A DNA stretch of 64,000 nucleotides from JAIBJN01 sp963775625 (GTDB lineage: Bacteria; Actinomycetota; Thermoleophilia; Gaiellales; Gaiellaceae), in the NCBI GenBank assembly GCA_963775625.1, contig CAVZJM010000002.1, positions 186,001 to 250,000 of the forward strand. Reading direction: 5' to 3'. Numbering within the stretch: position 1 is the first letter of the stretch; every line of letters begins with the position of its first letter. The notes under the pieces are model-generated. The model searched no databases, was not told where the DNA came from, and saw only the letters and a program-made list of their open reading frames with translations. Shown here piece after piece: positions 18,169 through 27,082 of the stretch. The position numbers and the translations under genes were made by a program.

Positions 18169-19896
18169 ATGAGGAAGCGAGCGCTGCTGTTGATCGCGAC
18201 CCTGGCCATGGTGGTCGGCCTCGCCGGTTGCGGCGGGGACGACGACACCGGGGCGCAGCAGGGGACTGGTGCGACCGACGGGACACCCGTCAAGGGCGGG
18301 ATCCTGCGGGTTGGCTCGGTCAACTACATCGACTCGCTCAACCCCTTCAACTACATCGAGTCGCAGGCCTATCAGGGCATGCTCATGATCTTCCCGCAGC
18401 TCGTGCAGTACGCCACCGGTGACGACGGTCTCGTGATCGAGGGCGACTGGGCCGAGTCGTGGGAGACCTCGGCGGACGGGTTGGACTGGACGTTCAAGCT
18501 CAAGCCGGGCGGGACGTGGTCCGACGGGACGCCGCTGACGGCCGCCGACGCGGCGTGGTCGATCAACACGACGCTCGAGTACGCGGGCGGCCCGACCGCC
18601 GTCGCCGCGGCCGCGCTCCTGCACGTGAAGAACGCGGAAGCCGTGGATGACAACACGCTCGTCATCCACTACAAGACGCCGGTCGGCAACGTCCTCGCCC
18701 AGCTCGAGCAGTTCTTCGTCGTCCCACAGCACGTCTGGGAGCCGCTCGTCGGCTCGGACGGGAAGGGGCTCAAGACGTTCCACCCCGAGCAGAATCTGCC
18801 CGTAGTCTCCGCCGGCGCGTACACGATCAAGGAGTACGAGAAGAAGGGCACGACCGTCTTCATCCCGTGGGAGGGGTACTACGGGGAGCCCTCCAACGCG
18901 GAGGCTGTGACGCTGACCTACTTCACCAACGAGGACTCGATGATCTCCGAGCTGAAGCAGGACAACCTCGACTGGGTCGATCAGGTTCCCTTCAACGCGG
19001 TGGACGTGCTCAAGGAGGACGAGAATCTGGTCGTGAACGAGGTGCCCGGGGCCGAGACGACCAACATCACCTGGAACTCGAACCCGCGCAAGCCTCAAAA
19101 CCGCGAGCTCCTCGACCCGCAGGTGAAGAAGGCGCTTTCGATGTGCGTCGACCGCGAGCGGATCATCGAGGTGGTCTTCAACGGCTACGCGAGCCTCGTC
19201 GAGAGCCTTCCCGGCCACATCACCGGGGAGATGGAGAACCCGAACCTCGGCCCGCTCGAGTACAACTGCGACGAGGGCAACCGGATGCTGGACGAGCTCG
19301 GCTATGCCAGAGGGTCGGACGGGATCCGCGTCGCCCCGGCGACGACGGGCGAGAACGCCCAGGCCGCGCACCCGATGAAGTACGAGATCATCACGCCGAC
19401 GTCCACCGACTTCAACGTCGACCGCTCCTTCGAGGTCGTGCAGGATGGCTTCGCGGAGGCCGGCGTCGAGGTGGCGCAGAAGGTCGGCGGCGACACGGCT
19501 GCGTCCTACGCCCTCGAGACCGACGAGGACTGCGACGCCAAGACGTCGACGGGCTACGCGACCTTCGACATCGCCATGTGGGACTGGGTCGGCTACGTCG
19601 ATCCGGACTTCATGCTCTCGGTCGTGACCAAGAGCCAGTGGTGCTCGTGGAGCGACACCGGCTGGGACAACCCCGACTACGACGCGATGTACGAGAAGCA
19701 GGGCACGCTCATCGACCCGGAGGAGCGAAAGGACCTCGTCTGGGAGATGCAGCAGGTGATCTACGACAACTGGGTCTACACCCAGCTCACGAACCACGTG
19801 TACATCGACGCCCACTCGGCCAAGTGGGCCGGTATCGAGACGGACCTGAACGCCTACTCGAAGAAGTACTGGACGTCGCCGTACATGGTCGAGTAA
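18169..19896 (+). CDS. Peptide-type ABC transporter substrate-binding lipoprotein (SBP_bac_5)
   Basis: This 575-residue protein starts with a lipoprotein signal ending in the lipobox LAGC at residues 19-22, followed by a flexible acidic linker. The body matches the DppA/OppA class: GGILRVG, LNPFNY, WSDGTPLTAADAAWSINTTL and a late DYDAMYEKQG. It should capture a peptide or other amide compound outside the membrane and deliver it to the permeases encoded next. The ATG at 18169 has a GAGAGGGAG ribosome site. The binding pocket cannot be assigned from sequence. Confidence 0.92.
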   Translation: MRKRALLLIATLAMVVGLAGCGGDDDTGAQQGTGATDGTPVKGGILRVGSVNYIDSLNPFNYIESQAYQGMLMIFPQLVQYATGDDGLVIEGDWAESWETSADGLDWTFKLKPGGTWSDGTPLTAADAAWSINTTLEYAGGPTAVAAAALLHVKNAEAVDDNTLVIHYKTPVGNVLAQLEQFFVVPQHVWEPLVGSDGKGLKTFHPEQNLPVVSAGAYTIKEYEKKGTTVFIPWEGYYGEPSNAEAVTLTYFTNEDSMISELKQDNLDWVDQVPFNAVDVLKEDENLVVNEVPGAETTNITWNSNPRKPQNRELLDPQVKKALSMCVDRERIIEVVFNGYASLVESLPGHITGEMENPNLGPLEYNCDEGNRMLDELGYARGSDGIRVAPATTGENAQAAHPMKYEIITPTSTDFNVDRSFEVVQDGFAEAGVEVAQKVGGDTAASYALETDEDCDAKTSTGYATFDIAMWDWVGYVDPDFMLSVVTKSQWCSWSDTGWDNPDYDAMYEKQGTLIDPEERKDLVWEMQQVIYDNWVYTQLTNHVYIDAHSAKWAGIETDLNAYSKKYWTSPYMVE

Positions 19897-19932
19897 GCGC
19901 GAACAGAGACGAGGCGGGCGAAGGGCTCGAGC

Positions 19933-20910
19933 GTGCGGTCGGCGGACTACGTCATCAAGCGCGTCTTCTTCGCGATCGTGACCCTCTTCGTCGCGATCAC
20001 GCTCAACTTCGTCCTCTTCCGCGCCGTTCCCGGGGACGCCGTGGATGCGCTCCGGTGCCGCCAGTGCAGCGCCGAGTTCAAGGAGATCCAGCGGCAGGAG
20101 CTCGGCCTCGACAAGTCCAAATGGGAGCAGTACCGGCTCTACATCGCGGGTCTGGCGACAGGCGACCTGGGCCGCTCGCTCCGCACCCAGAAGGAGGTCC
20201 GCACCGAGCTCTGGGAGCCGCTCAGGAACACGATCCCGATGGTCGCGCTCGGGACGCTGTTCGCGATCGTCTTCGGCACGCTGACGGGGGTGATCTCCGC
20301 CTGGCGACGGGACACCGTGGTCGACAAGGGCGGCCTCTGGACCTCGCTCGCCTTCTACTCGATGCCCACCCAGTGGCTGGGGCTGCTGATCGTCCTCTTC
20401 GTCGCCGGCGCGATCGGGTTACCGACGTCGGGGATCGAGGATCCGACCCTCGGCGTGCTCGAGGACCCCTCCTGGCTCGAGGTCGCAAACGACCGGCTGC
20501 AGCACATGATCCTGCCGGCGCTGACGCTCGGGCTCGTCCTCTACGGGGACTACGCGCTGATCGTGCGCTCGGCGATGCTCGAGACCCTCGGTGAGGACTA
20601 TGTGCTCACCGCGCGGGCGAAGGGGCTCTCCAACTGGCAGATCGTCCGCAAGCACGGCCTCCGCAATGCGCTCCTCCCGATCGTCACGCTCATTGCCCTC
20701 TCGCTCGGGTTCATCATCGGCGGCTCGATCACGATCGAGTACGTGTTCTCGTATCCGGGCATCGGGCTCGAGACCGTGGAGGCGATCGACCAGCGCGACT
20801 GGCCGCTGCTCCAGGCCATCTTCCTCCTCCTCACGTTCTCGGTCATCCTCTTCAACCTCATCGCCGACCTCCTCTACGTGAGGCTGGATCCGAGGGTGGT
20901 CGAGGCGTAG
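19933..20910 (+). CDS. dppB: Peptide-type ABC permease, DppB-like
   Basis: This 325-residue inner-membrane protein has the DppB/OppB pattern: a first helix (VIKRVFFAIVTLFVAITLNF) followed by LFRAVPGDA, then five more helices. The EAA loop that docks on the ATPase reads TARAKGLSNWQIVRKHGLRN. An unusual cysteine pair (ALRCRQCSAEF) lies in the first outside loop, where most DppB proteins have PGDP and no cysteines; it could form a disulfide. The gene starts at GTG 19933, 36 bases after the binding protein, and abuts the next permease exactly. Confidence 0.9.
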   Translation: MRSADYVIKRVFFAIVTLFVAITLNFVLFRAVPGDAVDALRCRQCSAEFKEIQRQELGLDKSKWEQYRLYIAGLATGDLGRSLRTQKEVRTELWEPLRNTIPMVALGTLFAIVFGTLTGVISAWRRDTVVDKGGLWTSLAFYSMPTQWLGLLIVLFVAGAIGLPTSGIEDPTLGVLEDPSWLEVANDRLQHMILPALTLGLVLYGDYALIVRSAMLETLGEDYVLTARAKGLSNWQIVRKHGLRNALLPIVTLIALSLGFIIGGSITIEYVFSYPGIGLETVEAIDQRDWPLLQAIFLLLTFSVILFNLIADLLYVRLDPRVVEA

Positions 20911-21888
20911 GTGTCCGTCCCTTCCCTTCCCCCGACTGCGTTCGACGAGCAGGCCGCCGTTGCCGACATCGCCGGCATCGAGCCGCGAGGGCGGCTCGGC
21001 TTCCTGCGCTCGTCCGCGTTCAGGAAGCCGTCGATGATCTTCGGGCTCACGGTCCTCACGATCTTCATCCTCGTCGCGGTCTTCGCGCCGGTCCTCGAGC
21101 CATACGATCCGCGGGAGAAGACGGGCGACGTCTACGAGGCGCCATCGAGCGCCCACTGGCTCGGCACGGACGACAGCGGGGCGGACATGCTCTCGCTCGT
21201 CATCGCGGGCTCCCGGGTCTCGCTCATCGTCGGCTTCGCGGCGGCGCTGGTCGCCATGCTCATCGGCGGGACGATCGGCCTCTGGTCGGGTTTCTACGGC
21301 GGCAAGAGCGACACGGTGTTGATGCGCATCACGGACTACGTCCTCGTCATCCCCGACATCCCGCTGATGATCATCGTCGCCGCGCTCTTCGGCCGCAGTC
21401 TCACCAACATCATCCTCATCATCGGGATCATCTACTGGACGAGCACGGCGCGGCTCATCCGCGCTCAGACCAAGAGCGTCCGCGAGCGGGCCTACGTCAC
21501 GCGTTCCCGCGCGCTGGGGGCCGGCAACCAGCGGCTGATCGGGAAGCACGTGCTGCCCCAGGTGCTGCCGCTCCTCATCGCCAACACGGTCCTCACGGTG
21601 GCGATCGCGATCTTTGCCGAGACGTACATCACGTTCCTCGGCCTCGGCGACCCCGAGCTCATCTCGTGGGGAAGCCTGATCGAGAACGCTTTCGCCGGCG
21701 ACGCGGTCATCAACGAGGCCTGGTGGGCGATCGTCCCGCCGGGCCTCTGCGTCACGCTCGTCATCCTCGCCTGCACCATGATCGGCATGGGGATGGAGGA
21801 CGCGCTCAACCCGCGGCTCCGGGTCGGCCATCTGTCCGTCCACCGCTTCCGGCTCAGGCCGCTCAAGGGAGCGCTGGAGTCGGAATGA
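20911..21888 (+). CDS. dppC: Peptide-type ABC permease, DppC-like
   Basis: This 325-residue permease begins with a soluble N-terminal stretch, then a first helix (MIFGLTVLTIFILVAVFAPV) followed by EPYDPREK and HWLGTDDSGADMLS, the hallmark of DppC/OppC proteins. The EAA loop reads TRSRALGAGNQRLIGKHVLP. It pairs with the DppB-like protein to form the pore. GTG 20911 follows the previous stop directly, and the end overlaps the ATPase gene by 4 bases (ATGA). Confidence 0.9.
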   Translation: MSVPSLPPTAFDEQAAVADIAGIEPRGRLGFLRSSAFRKPSMIFGLTVLTIFILVAVFAPVLEPYDPREKTGDVYEAPSSAHWLGTDDSGADMLSLVIAGSRVSLIVGFAAALVAMLIGGTIGLWSGFYGGKSDTVLMRITDYVLVIPDIPLMIIVAALFGRSLTNIILIIGIIYWTSTARLIRAQTKSVRERAYVTRSRALGAGNQRLIGKHVLPQVLPLLIANTVLTVAIAIFAETYITFLGLGDPELISWGSLIENAFAGDAVINEAWWAIVPPGLCVTLVILACTMIGMGMEDALNPRLRVGHLSVHRFRLRPLKGALESE

Positions 21889-22862
21889 CTGCTCCGCTCC
21901 TCCAGATCGAGGATCTGCACGTCTGGTTCGACTTGGCCGGCGGCCGCGAGCTACACGCTGTCCAGGGAGTCAGCCTCGAGGTCGGCGAAGGTGAGCGAGT
22001 CGGCCTGGTCGGCGAGTCGGGATGCGGCAAGACGACCATGATCCTCGCCGCCATGGGCCTCCTGCCTCCCTCCGCGAGCCTCGCGGGTCAGGTCTTCCTG
22101 AACGGCGAGGACATCCTCGCCATGGGCGAGGACTCGGTGAGCCCGCATCGGTGGGTGGACATCGCGATGGTCTTCCAGGGCGCGATGAACGCCTTCAACC
22201 CGGTGAAGACGATCGGGGAGCAGATCGTCGAGCCGATGGAGCTGCACGGAACGGCGAGCGGCAGGCAGGCGCGGAGGCAGGTGGGAGAGCTGCTCGAGCG
22301 AGTCGGGATCCCGGCCGCGCGGGCGGCCAGCTACCCGCACCAGTTCTCGGGCGGGATGCGACAGCGGGCCGCGATCGCGATGGCGCTCGCCTGCAAGCCC
22401 AAGGTTCTCCTCGCCGACGAGCCGACGACGGCGCTCGACGTGATGGTGCAGGCTCAGATCCTCCAGCTCCTCGTCGGCCTCGCGGACGATTTCGGCCTCG
22501 CGCTCATCCTCGTCACTCACGACCTCCCGATTGTCGCCCAGGTCTGCGAGCGGGCCGCGGTCATGTACGCGGGGGAGATCGTCGAGGCCGGCCCGACGGA
22601 CACGCTCTACCACGATCCGCGCCATCCCTACACGCGGCTCCTGTTCGCGGCCACTCCCGACCTCTACGGCGAGGACGAGGTCGTCTCCATCCCGGGCACC
22701 CCGCCGCGGCTCGACCGGGAGCTCACGGGCTGCCCGTTCGCATTGCGCTGTGACAGCTCGTTCGAGCCCTGCGCCAGGATCAAGCCGCGGCTCATCACGA
22801 CCGCGAAGGATCACCTGGCCGCGTGCCACCTGAACGACCCGGCCCTGAAGGCCGCGTCGTGA
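21885..22862 (+). CDS. dppD: Peptide-type ABC transporter ATPase, DppD-like
   Basis: This 325-residue ATPase has Walker A (GESGCGKTT), signature (FSGGMRQR), Walker B (VLLADEPTTALD) and the H-loop (LVTHDLPI). The C-terminal oligopeptide-type extension (HPYTRLL, then GCPFALRCDSSFEPC) has conserved cysteines that bind a 4Fe-4S cluster in DppD. It should power the importer together with the DppF-like protein. One change is FQGAMNAFNP, where the family has FQDPMTSLNP; the glutamine of the Q-loop is kept. Confidence 0.92.
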   Translation: MTAPLLQIEDLHVWFDLAGGRELHAVQGVSLEVGEGERVGLVGESGCGKTTMILAAMGLLPPSASLAGQVFLNGEDILAMGEDSVSPHRWVDIAMVFQGAMNAFNPVKTIGEQIVEPMELHGTASGRQARRQVGELLERVGIPAARAASYPHQFSGGMRQRAAIAMALACKPKVLLADEPTTALDVMVQAQILQLLVGLADDFGLALILVTHDLPIVAQVCERAAVMYAGEIVEAGPTDTLYHDPRHPYTRLLFAATPDLYGEDEVVSIPGTPPRLDRELTGCPFALRCDSSFEPCARIKPRLITTAKDHLAACHLNDPALKAAS

Positions 22863-23860
22863 ATGAGAACGGGCAGCCGCTGCTCGAGGTCGAGAACCTC
22901 GTCACGCGCTTCCCCGTGCCGCGCGGGCTCGTCGGCACGGCCACGGGCCGCGCCAAGCTCGCCGTCCGCGCGGTCGACGGCGTCTCCTTCTCGCTCCGCC
23001 AGGGCGAGATGCTCGCGCTCGTCGGCGAGTCCGGCAGCGGCAAGACGACGACGGCGCAATCCATCCTCCGGCTCGTCGAGCCCGAATCGGGGACGATCCG
23101 CTTTCTCGGCGAGGACATCACGAAGGTCTCCAGCGGAAGGATGCGGGCGCTGCGAAGGCATGCCCAGCTGATCTTCCAGGACCCGTACGAGTCGCTCGAC
23201 CCCCGCTTTCGAGTGCGGGCAACCGTCGAGGAGCCGCTCATCGTCCACGGTGAGGGTGGCAGAAGCGCGGAGCGGGAGGAGCGAGTCCGCGAGGCGCTGA
23301 CGCGCGCCGGCCTCACCCCGCCCGAGCTCTTCATCGACCGCTACCCGCACGAGCTCTCGGGAGGCCAGCGCCAGCGGGTGGCGATTGCCGCCAGCCTCGT
23401 TCTCGACCCGCAACTCCTGCTCGCCGACGAGCCCGTTTCCATGCTCGACGTCTCGGTCCGCGCCGGAATCCTCGGCCTGCTCGACGAGCTGCGGCGCAGC
23501 GGCCTCGGCATCCTCATGATCACGCACGACCTTTCCACGGCCGCGCATTTCGCCGACCGCATCGCGGTCATGTACCTCGGGCGGATCGTCGAGGAGGGCC
23601 CGGCCCGGGAGGTCGTCACCAACCCGAAGCACCCGTACACGAAGGCTCTCATCTCGGTGGTTCCCCAGCGTGACCCCCGCACGTCCACCACGCCGCAGAT
23701 CCTCCGGGGGGAGACGCCGAACCCGATCGCGGTTCCTCCCGGCTGCCGCTTCCACCCGCGCTGCCCGATCGCGATCCCCGAGTGCCGGACGACCGATCCC
23801 GAGCTCCGGGTTCCGGCGGGGGCGAGAGCCGGGCACCTCGCAGCCTGCATCCGGGCGTAG
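22859..23860 (+). CDS. dppF: Peptide-type ABC transporter ATPase, DppF-like
   Basis: This 333-residue ATPase carries Walker A (GESGSGKTT), the classic FQDPYESLDPRF, signature (LSGGQRQR), Walker B (LLLADEPVSMLD) and the H-loop (MITHDLST). The C-terminal part has the peptide-importer extension with cysteines (PPGCRFHPRCPIAIPEC). Translation starts at GTG 22859, overlapping the DppD stop. It completes a five-gene importer of the oligopeptide type and is followed six bases later by an amidohydrolase gene. Confidence 0.93.
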   Translation: MNENGQPLLEVENLVTRFPVPRGLVGTATGRAKLAVRAVDGVSFSLRQGEMLALVGESGSGKTTTAQSILRLVEPESGTIRFLGEDITKVSSGRMRALRRHAQLIFQDPYESLDPRFRVRATVEEPLIVHGEGGRSAEREERVREALTRAGLTPPELFIDRYPHELSGGQRQRVAIAASLVLDPQLLLADEPVSMLDVSVRAGILGLLDELRRSGLGILMITHDLSTAAHFADRIAVMYLGRIVEEGPAREVVTNPKHPYTKALISVVPQRDPRTSTTPQILRGETPNPIAVPPGCRFHPRCPIAIPECRTTDPELRVPAGARAGHLAACIRA

Positions 23861-23866
23861 CCGGAC

Positions 23867-25486
23867 GTGGACCTCGTCCTCACAGGGGGCACAGTTTTCA
23901 CGGCCGATGAGGGCCTGACGGTCGCGGAGGCGGTCGCCGTCCGGGACGGACTGATCGCCTGGGTAGGCCCGGCTGCGGAGGTCGGCGAGCACGTCGGGCC
24001 GGGCACCCGGGTGCTCGACCTCGCGGGCCGGACGGTCGTCCCCGGCTTCCAGGACGCCCACTGCCACCCGGCGGAGTCCGGCCTCGAGCTCGCCCGCTGC
24101 GTTCTGCACGACGCCCACTCGCGCGAGGCCTGCCTGGAGAAGATCGGCGGCTACGCGTCCGCACATCCCGAGCTCGAATGGATCGTGGGCGCGGGCTGGT
24201 CGATCGACTCCTTCGAGGGCGGGACTCCGAGCCGCGCCGACCTCGACGCGATCCTGCCCGACCGGCCCGCCTTCTTCGACAACCGCGACGGGCACGGCGC
24301 CTGGGTGAACAGCCGGGCCCTGGCGCTGGCCGGGATCACGCGGGACACGCCGGACCCCTCAGGCGGGCGCATCGAGCGCGACGAGGCCGGCGAGCCGCAG
24401 GGGACGCTCCACGAGCACGCGATGGGCCTCGTCGCGGACCTGCTCCCTCCGGCGACGCAGGACGAATGGGAGGCTGGGATCCTCCGCGCGCAGTCGCTGT
24501 ACCACGAGCTCGGGATCACGGCCTGGCAGGACGCGCGTATCGACAATTCGGCGCACCTCGCGGCCTACAAGGCGGTGGCCGGACGCGACGAGCTGACCAT
24601 GCGTGTCGAGGGGAATCTCCTCTGGAACCGCACCCGCGGCGAGGAGCAGCTCGAAGAGCTCCTGGCGCTCCAGGCGGAAGGCTCACACGGGCGCCTGCGG
24701 ATCCGCGGCGCGAAGATCTTCGACGACGGCGTGCTCGAGAACTTCACCGGCGCGTTGCTCGAGCCGTACGTGGGCACGGACAACTACGGGATTTCGATGC
24801 TCACCGCCGAGGAGCTGGAGCACGCGGTCGTCCTCCTGGACGCGAACGGCTTCCAGGTGCACGTGCACACGATCGGGGATCGGGCTGTCCGCGACGCCCT
24901 CGACGCGATCGAGGCCGCCGAGCGCGCGAACAGCCGGCGCGACGCGCGCCACCACCTCGCCCATCTTCAGCTCGTCCACCCGGACGACCTTCCGCGCTTC
25001 GCGGAGCTCGGCGTCGTCGCCAACGTCTCGCCCCTGTGGGCGTGCAGCAGCGGCTACGTCGACGAGCTGACGGTGCCGTTCATCGGCCCGGAGCGCTCGG
25101 CCCGCATGTACCCGTTCCGCACTCTGCTCCGGGCAGGAGCCCGCCTTGCCTTCGGCAGCGACTGGGCCGTGTCCACTCCCGACCCCCTCCAGCAGCTCGA
25201 GGTCGCCGTGACGCGGATCTCTCCCGAGACGCGCGATAAGGAGCCGCTCCTGCCGGAGGAGGCGCTCGACGTGCCGACCGCGCTCCGGGCGTTCACCGCC
25301 GGCTCGGCGTACGTCAACTTCCTCGACGGCGAGACGGGCACGCTGGAGCCCGGGAAGCTCGCCGACCTGGTCGTCCTCGACCGGGACGTCCTGGATCCGG
25401 GCTCGGGCCCGATCGGAGACGCACGGGTGCTCCTGACCCTTTCCGAGGGCGAGGCGGTCTACGCGGATTCCGGGCTCGGCTGGTAG
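23867..25486 (+). CDS. YtcJ-like metal-dependent amidohydrolase
   Basis: This 539-residue protein has the Amidohydrolase_3 pattern: LTGGTVFTADEG at the start, the first metal site DAHCHP, then HVHTIGDRA, HLAHLQLVHP and FGSDWAVSTPDP, and a final ADLVVLDRD. These zinc or binuclear enzymes hydrolyse amide or imide bonds; YtcJ-type members have few assigned substrates. It starts with GTG 6 bases after the DppF stop, so it belongs to the peptide-uptake operon and supplies a fourth amide hydrolase. Its 3' end overlaps the converging AAA ATPase gene by 28 bases. Confidence 0.88.
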   Translation: MDLVLTGGTVFTADEGLTVAEAVAVRDGLIAWVGPAAEVGEHVGPGTRVLDLAGRTVVPGFQDAHCHPAESGLELARCVLHDAHSREACLEKIGGYASAHPELEWIVGAGWSIDSFEGGTPSRADLDAILPDRPAFFDNRDGHGAWVNSRALALAGITRDTPDPSGGRIERDEAGEPQGTLHEHAMGLVADLLPPATQDEWEAGILRAQSLYHELGITAWQDARIDNSAHLAAYKAVAGRDELTMRVEGNLLWNRTRGEEQLEELLALQAEGSHGRLRIRGAKIFDDGVLENFTGALLEPYVGTDNYGISMLTAEELEHAVVLLDANGFQVHVHTIGDRAVRDALDAIEAAERANSRRDARHHLAHLQLVHPDDLPRFAELGVVANVSPLWACSSGYVDELTVPFIGPERSARMYPFRTLLRAGARLAFGSDWAVSTPDPLQQLEVAVTRISPETRDKEPLLPEEALDVPTALRAFTAGSAYVNFLDGETGTLEPGKLADLVVLDRDVLDPGSGPIGDARVLLTLSEGEAVYADSGLGW

Positions 25487-26649
25487 GCGGGCCGGCCCGC
25501 TTGCTCGCGGAGGAGCCAGTCCGCGAGGAACGGCTCGATGATGCGATAGTCGCCGGTGCCGTCGCGGCCCACGATCTCCTTCTTGATCAGCCCGCCCAGG
25601 GCTATCTGGAGCGTCGGGTTGGCCGGAAGGTCATGGCGCGAGTGGTAGTCGGAGGAGTAGACGCCGGGAGCCGGCTCGGCCGCCAGCGCGAGCATGAGGA
25701 GCCGCTGCGAGCGCGGGGCGTCCTCCCAGAGCTGGACGAAGTGGTTCCGCTCGGATCGCAGCACCCGGACGAGGGCCTCCTCGACCTCCGCAACGGTCGC
25801 TTCGCCGCCCGCCGGAGCGAGCTCCCACGTGAAGTAGGCGAGCTCCTGCGTGGCGTAGGGATGCCCGTCGGTCGCCGCGAGAAGCCGGTCGACCGCGTCC
25901 GCCGCGATCGTCTTCCCGGAGCTCGAGAAGCGGTCCCGGAGGAAGCCGACAAACCGAGCCGGCTCGATCGCCCCGATCTCGAGCTGCTTGGCGCTTCGCC
26001 AGAACGGTTCGTTCCGGTCGGCGAAGATGCGCTCCAGGATGTGACGCTTGCTGCCCAGGTAGACGTGGCTGACCTCCGGCTGCGTCTGAAAGACCGCGCG
26101 CATCAGGTTCGGGAAGCGCTTGTCGAGCGTCAGGATCTCCTGGAACTCGTCGAAGACGATCACGACTCTGCGCTTTCGCTCTGCTGCCAGCTCGCCGAGC
26201 TTCTCCAGGAGCCGCTCGACCGTCTCGTCGATGTCCGTCTTGCGCCGGCCGGCCTGGAAGCTGAAGCGTAGGGATCCGTCGCTCGGATCGACCTCCATCG
26301 TCGGGCGGATACGGAGGTCGCGAAAGAGCGCGGCGGCCCTCTCCACGGCCTGACCGATGGGCGATGCGATGTCTGCATAGAGGGTCTTCGCGAGCGCCGC
26401 GGCAAACCGCTCCTTCGTCGGCGTCCGCATCACGTCGACGTACCCGACGAGAGCCTTCTGCTTCATCGCCTCCTGGGCAGCCCTGAGGACGAGCGACGAT
26501 TTCCCGTAGCGCCGGGGTGCGTAGACGAGCACGTTTTGCCCGTTCAGCAGGTCCGAGGTGAGCTCGCGCAGCTCATCGTCGCGATCGGTGAACGCCTCGT
26601 CGAGCGCAAGATCGCCGAAGGTGAACGGGTTGGTCGGCTCCTGATGCAT
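25459..26649 (-). CDS. Stand-alone AAA/STAND-type ATPase (archaeal ATPase family)
   Basis: This 396-residue protein looks like the 'archaeal ATPase' group of the STAND/AAA superfamily: an unusual Walker A (YAPRRYGKSSL), Walker B (VVIVFDEFQEI), a later GSKRHILERIF, and a C-terminal winged-helix-like region (QIALGGLIKKEIV). Such orphan ATPases are often found in thermophiles and near mobile DNA; their role is mostly unknown. It overlaps the end of the amidohydrolase gene by 28 bases in convergent orientation and has an AT-rich upstream region unlike its surroundings. Possible recent transfer, but codon use inside the gene is ordinary high GC. Confidence 0.85.
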   Translation of the reverse strand: MHQEPTNPFTFGDLALDEAFTDRDDELRELTSDLLNGQNVLVYAPRRYGKSSLVLRAAQEAMKQKALVGYVDVMRTPTKERFAAALAKTLYADIASPIGQAVERAAALFRDLRIRPTMEVDPSDGSLRFSFQAGRRKTDIDETVERLLEKLGELAAERKRRVVIVFDEFQEILTLDKRFPNLMRAVFQTQPEVSHVYLGSKRHILERIFADRNEPFWRSAKQLEIGAIEPARFVGFLRDRFSSSGKTIAADAVDRLLAATDGHPYATQELAYFTWELAPAGGEATVAEVEEALVRVLRSERNHFVQLWEDAPRSQRLLMLALAAEPAPGVYSSDYHSRHDLPANPTLQIALGGLIKKEIVGRDGTGDYRIIEPFLADWLLREQAGRPAYQPSPESA

Positions 26650-26731
26650 CAGGCCATAATGTACCGGAACATATGTGATCCGCGCTGCTTCATGGACAGA
26701 GCAATAACGTACGCATACATAGGAGGCCTGG
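26650..26731 (-). promoter_or_regulatory. AT-rich promoter region of the AAA ATPase gene
   Basis: This 82-base gap is much richer in A and T than the rest of the window. Read on the minus strand it contains TACATT eight bases before the ATG, a good -10 match (TAnnnT) placed so that transcription would begin at or near the start codon, suggesting a leaderless mRNA. The 8-base palindrome ACATATGT lies about 20 bases further up. Transcription start is inferred. Confidence 0.4.
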
Positions 26732-27082
26732 CTACGCCCGGACGAGGACGCGTCCGGCCTCGACGCGCACTGCGTACACGGCCGCCCGCAGGGCGGGCTC
26801 GTCCACGCACAACCCCGTGTCCAGGTCGAACTCCCACCCGTGCCAGGGGCAGCGCAAGGTCCGTCTTTCCGTCAGCTCATACCGGCCCGGCCCACCCTCG
26901 AGGCGCTCGCCGACGCGGCCGAGGCAGAGCGGGCCGCCGTGATGCGGGCAGCGGTTGCGGATGCCGCGCAGCGTCCCGTCGGGCTCCGCGACCACCCCGA
27001 CCTCGCGGCCCCCCACACGGGCGACAAGGCGGCCGTCTTGCTCCAGGTCGGCCCTGGAGCCGACGTCGACCCACTCACTCAA
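26732..27082 (-). CDS. Rieske [2Fe-2S] ferredoxin-like protein
   Basis: This 116-residue protein carries both halves of the Rieske cluster motif: NRCPHHGGPL (C-x-H) and RCPWHGWEFDLDTG (C-x2-H). It matches stand-alone Rieske ferredoxins that feed electrons to oxygenases or act as small electron carriers. The start is TTG 27082, 8 bases inside the end of the amidohydrolase gene upstream on the same strand, so the two are coupled. Pairs of this kind occur in catabolic clusters, but no oxygenase is directly adjacent here; one Rieske oxygenase lies 15 kb away at 42.3 kb. Confidence 0.88.
   Translation of the reverse strand: MSEWVDVGSRADLEQDGRLVARVGGREVGVVAEPDGTLRGIRNRCPHHGGPLCLGRVGERLEGGPGRYELTERRTLRCPWHGWEFDLDTGLCVDEPALRAAVYAVRVEAGRVLVRA

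Noticed and set aside
18124..19815. Long open frame antisense to the peptide-binding protein
   Set aside because: It lacks any family motif, has the arginine/valine-rich composition of an antisense shadow in high-GC DNA, and lies opposite a clearly conserved gene. Similar shadows at 5200-6429 (+), 24178-25239 (+) and 29487-31880 (+) were rejected for the same reason.
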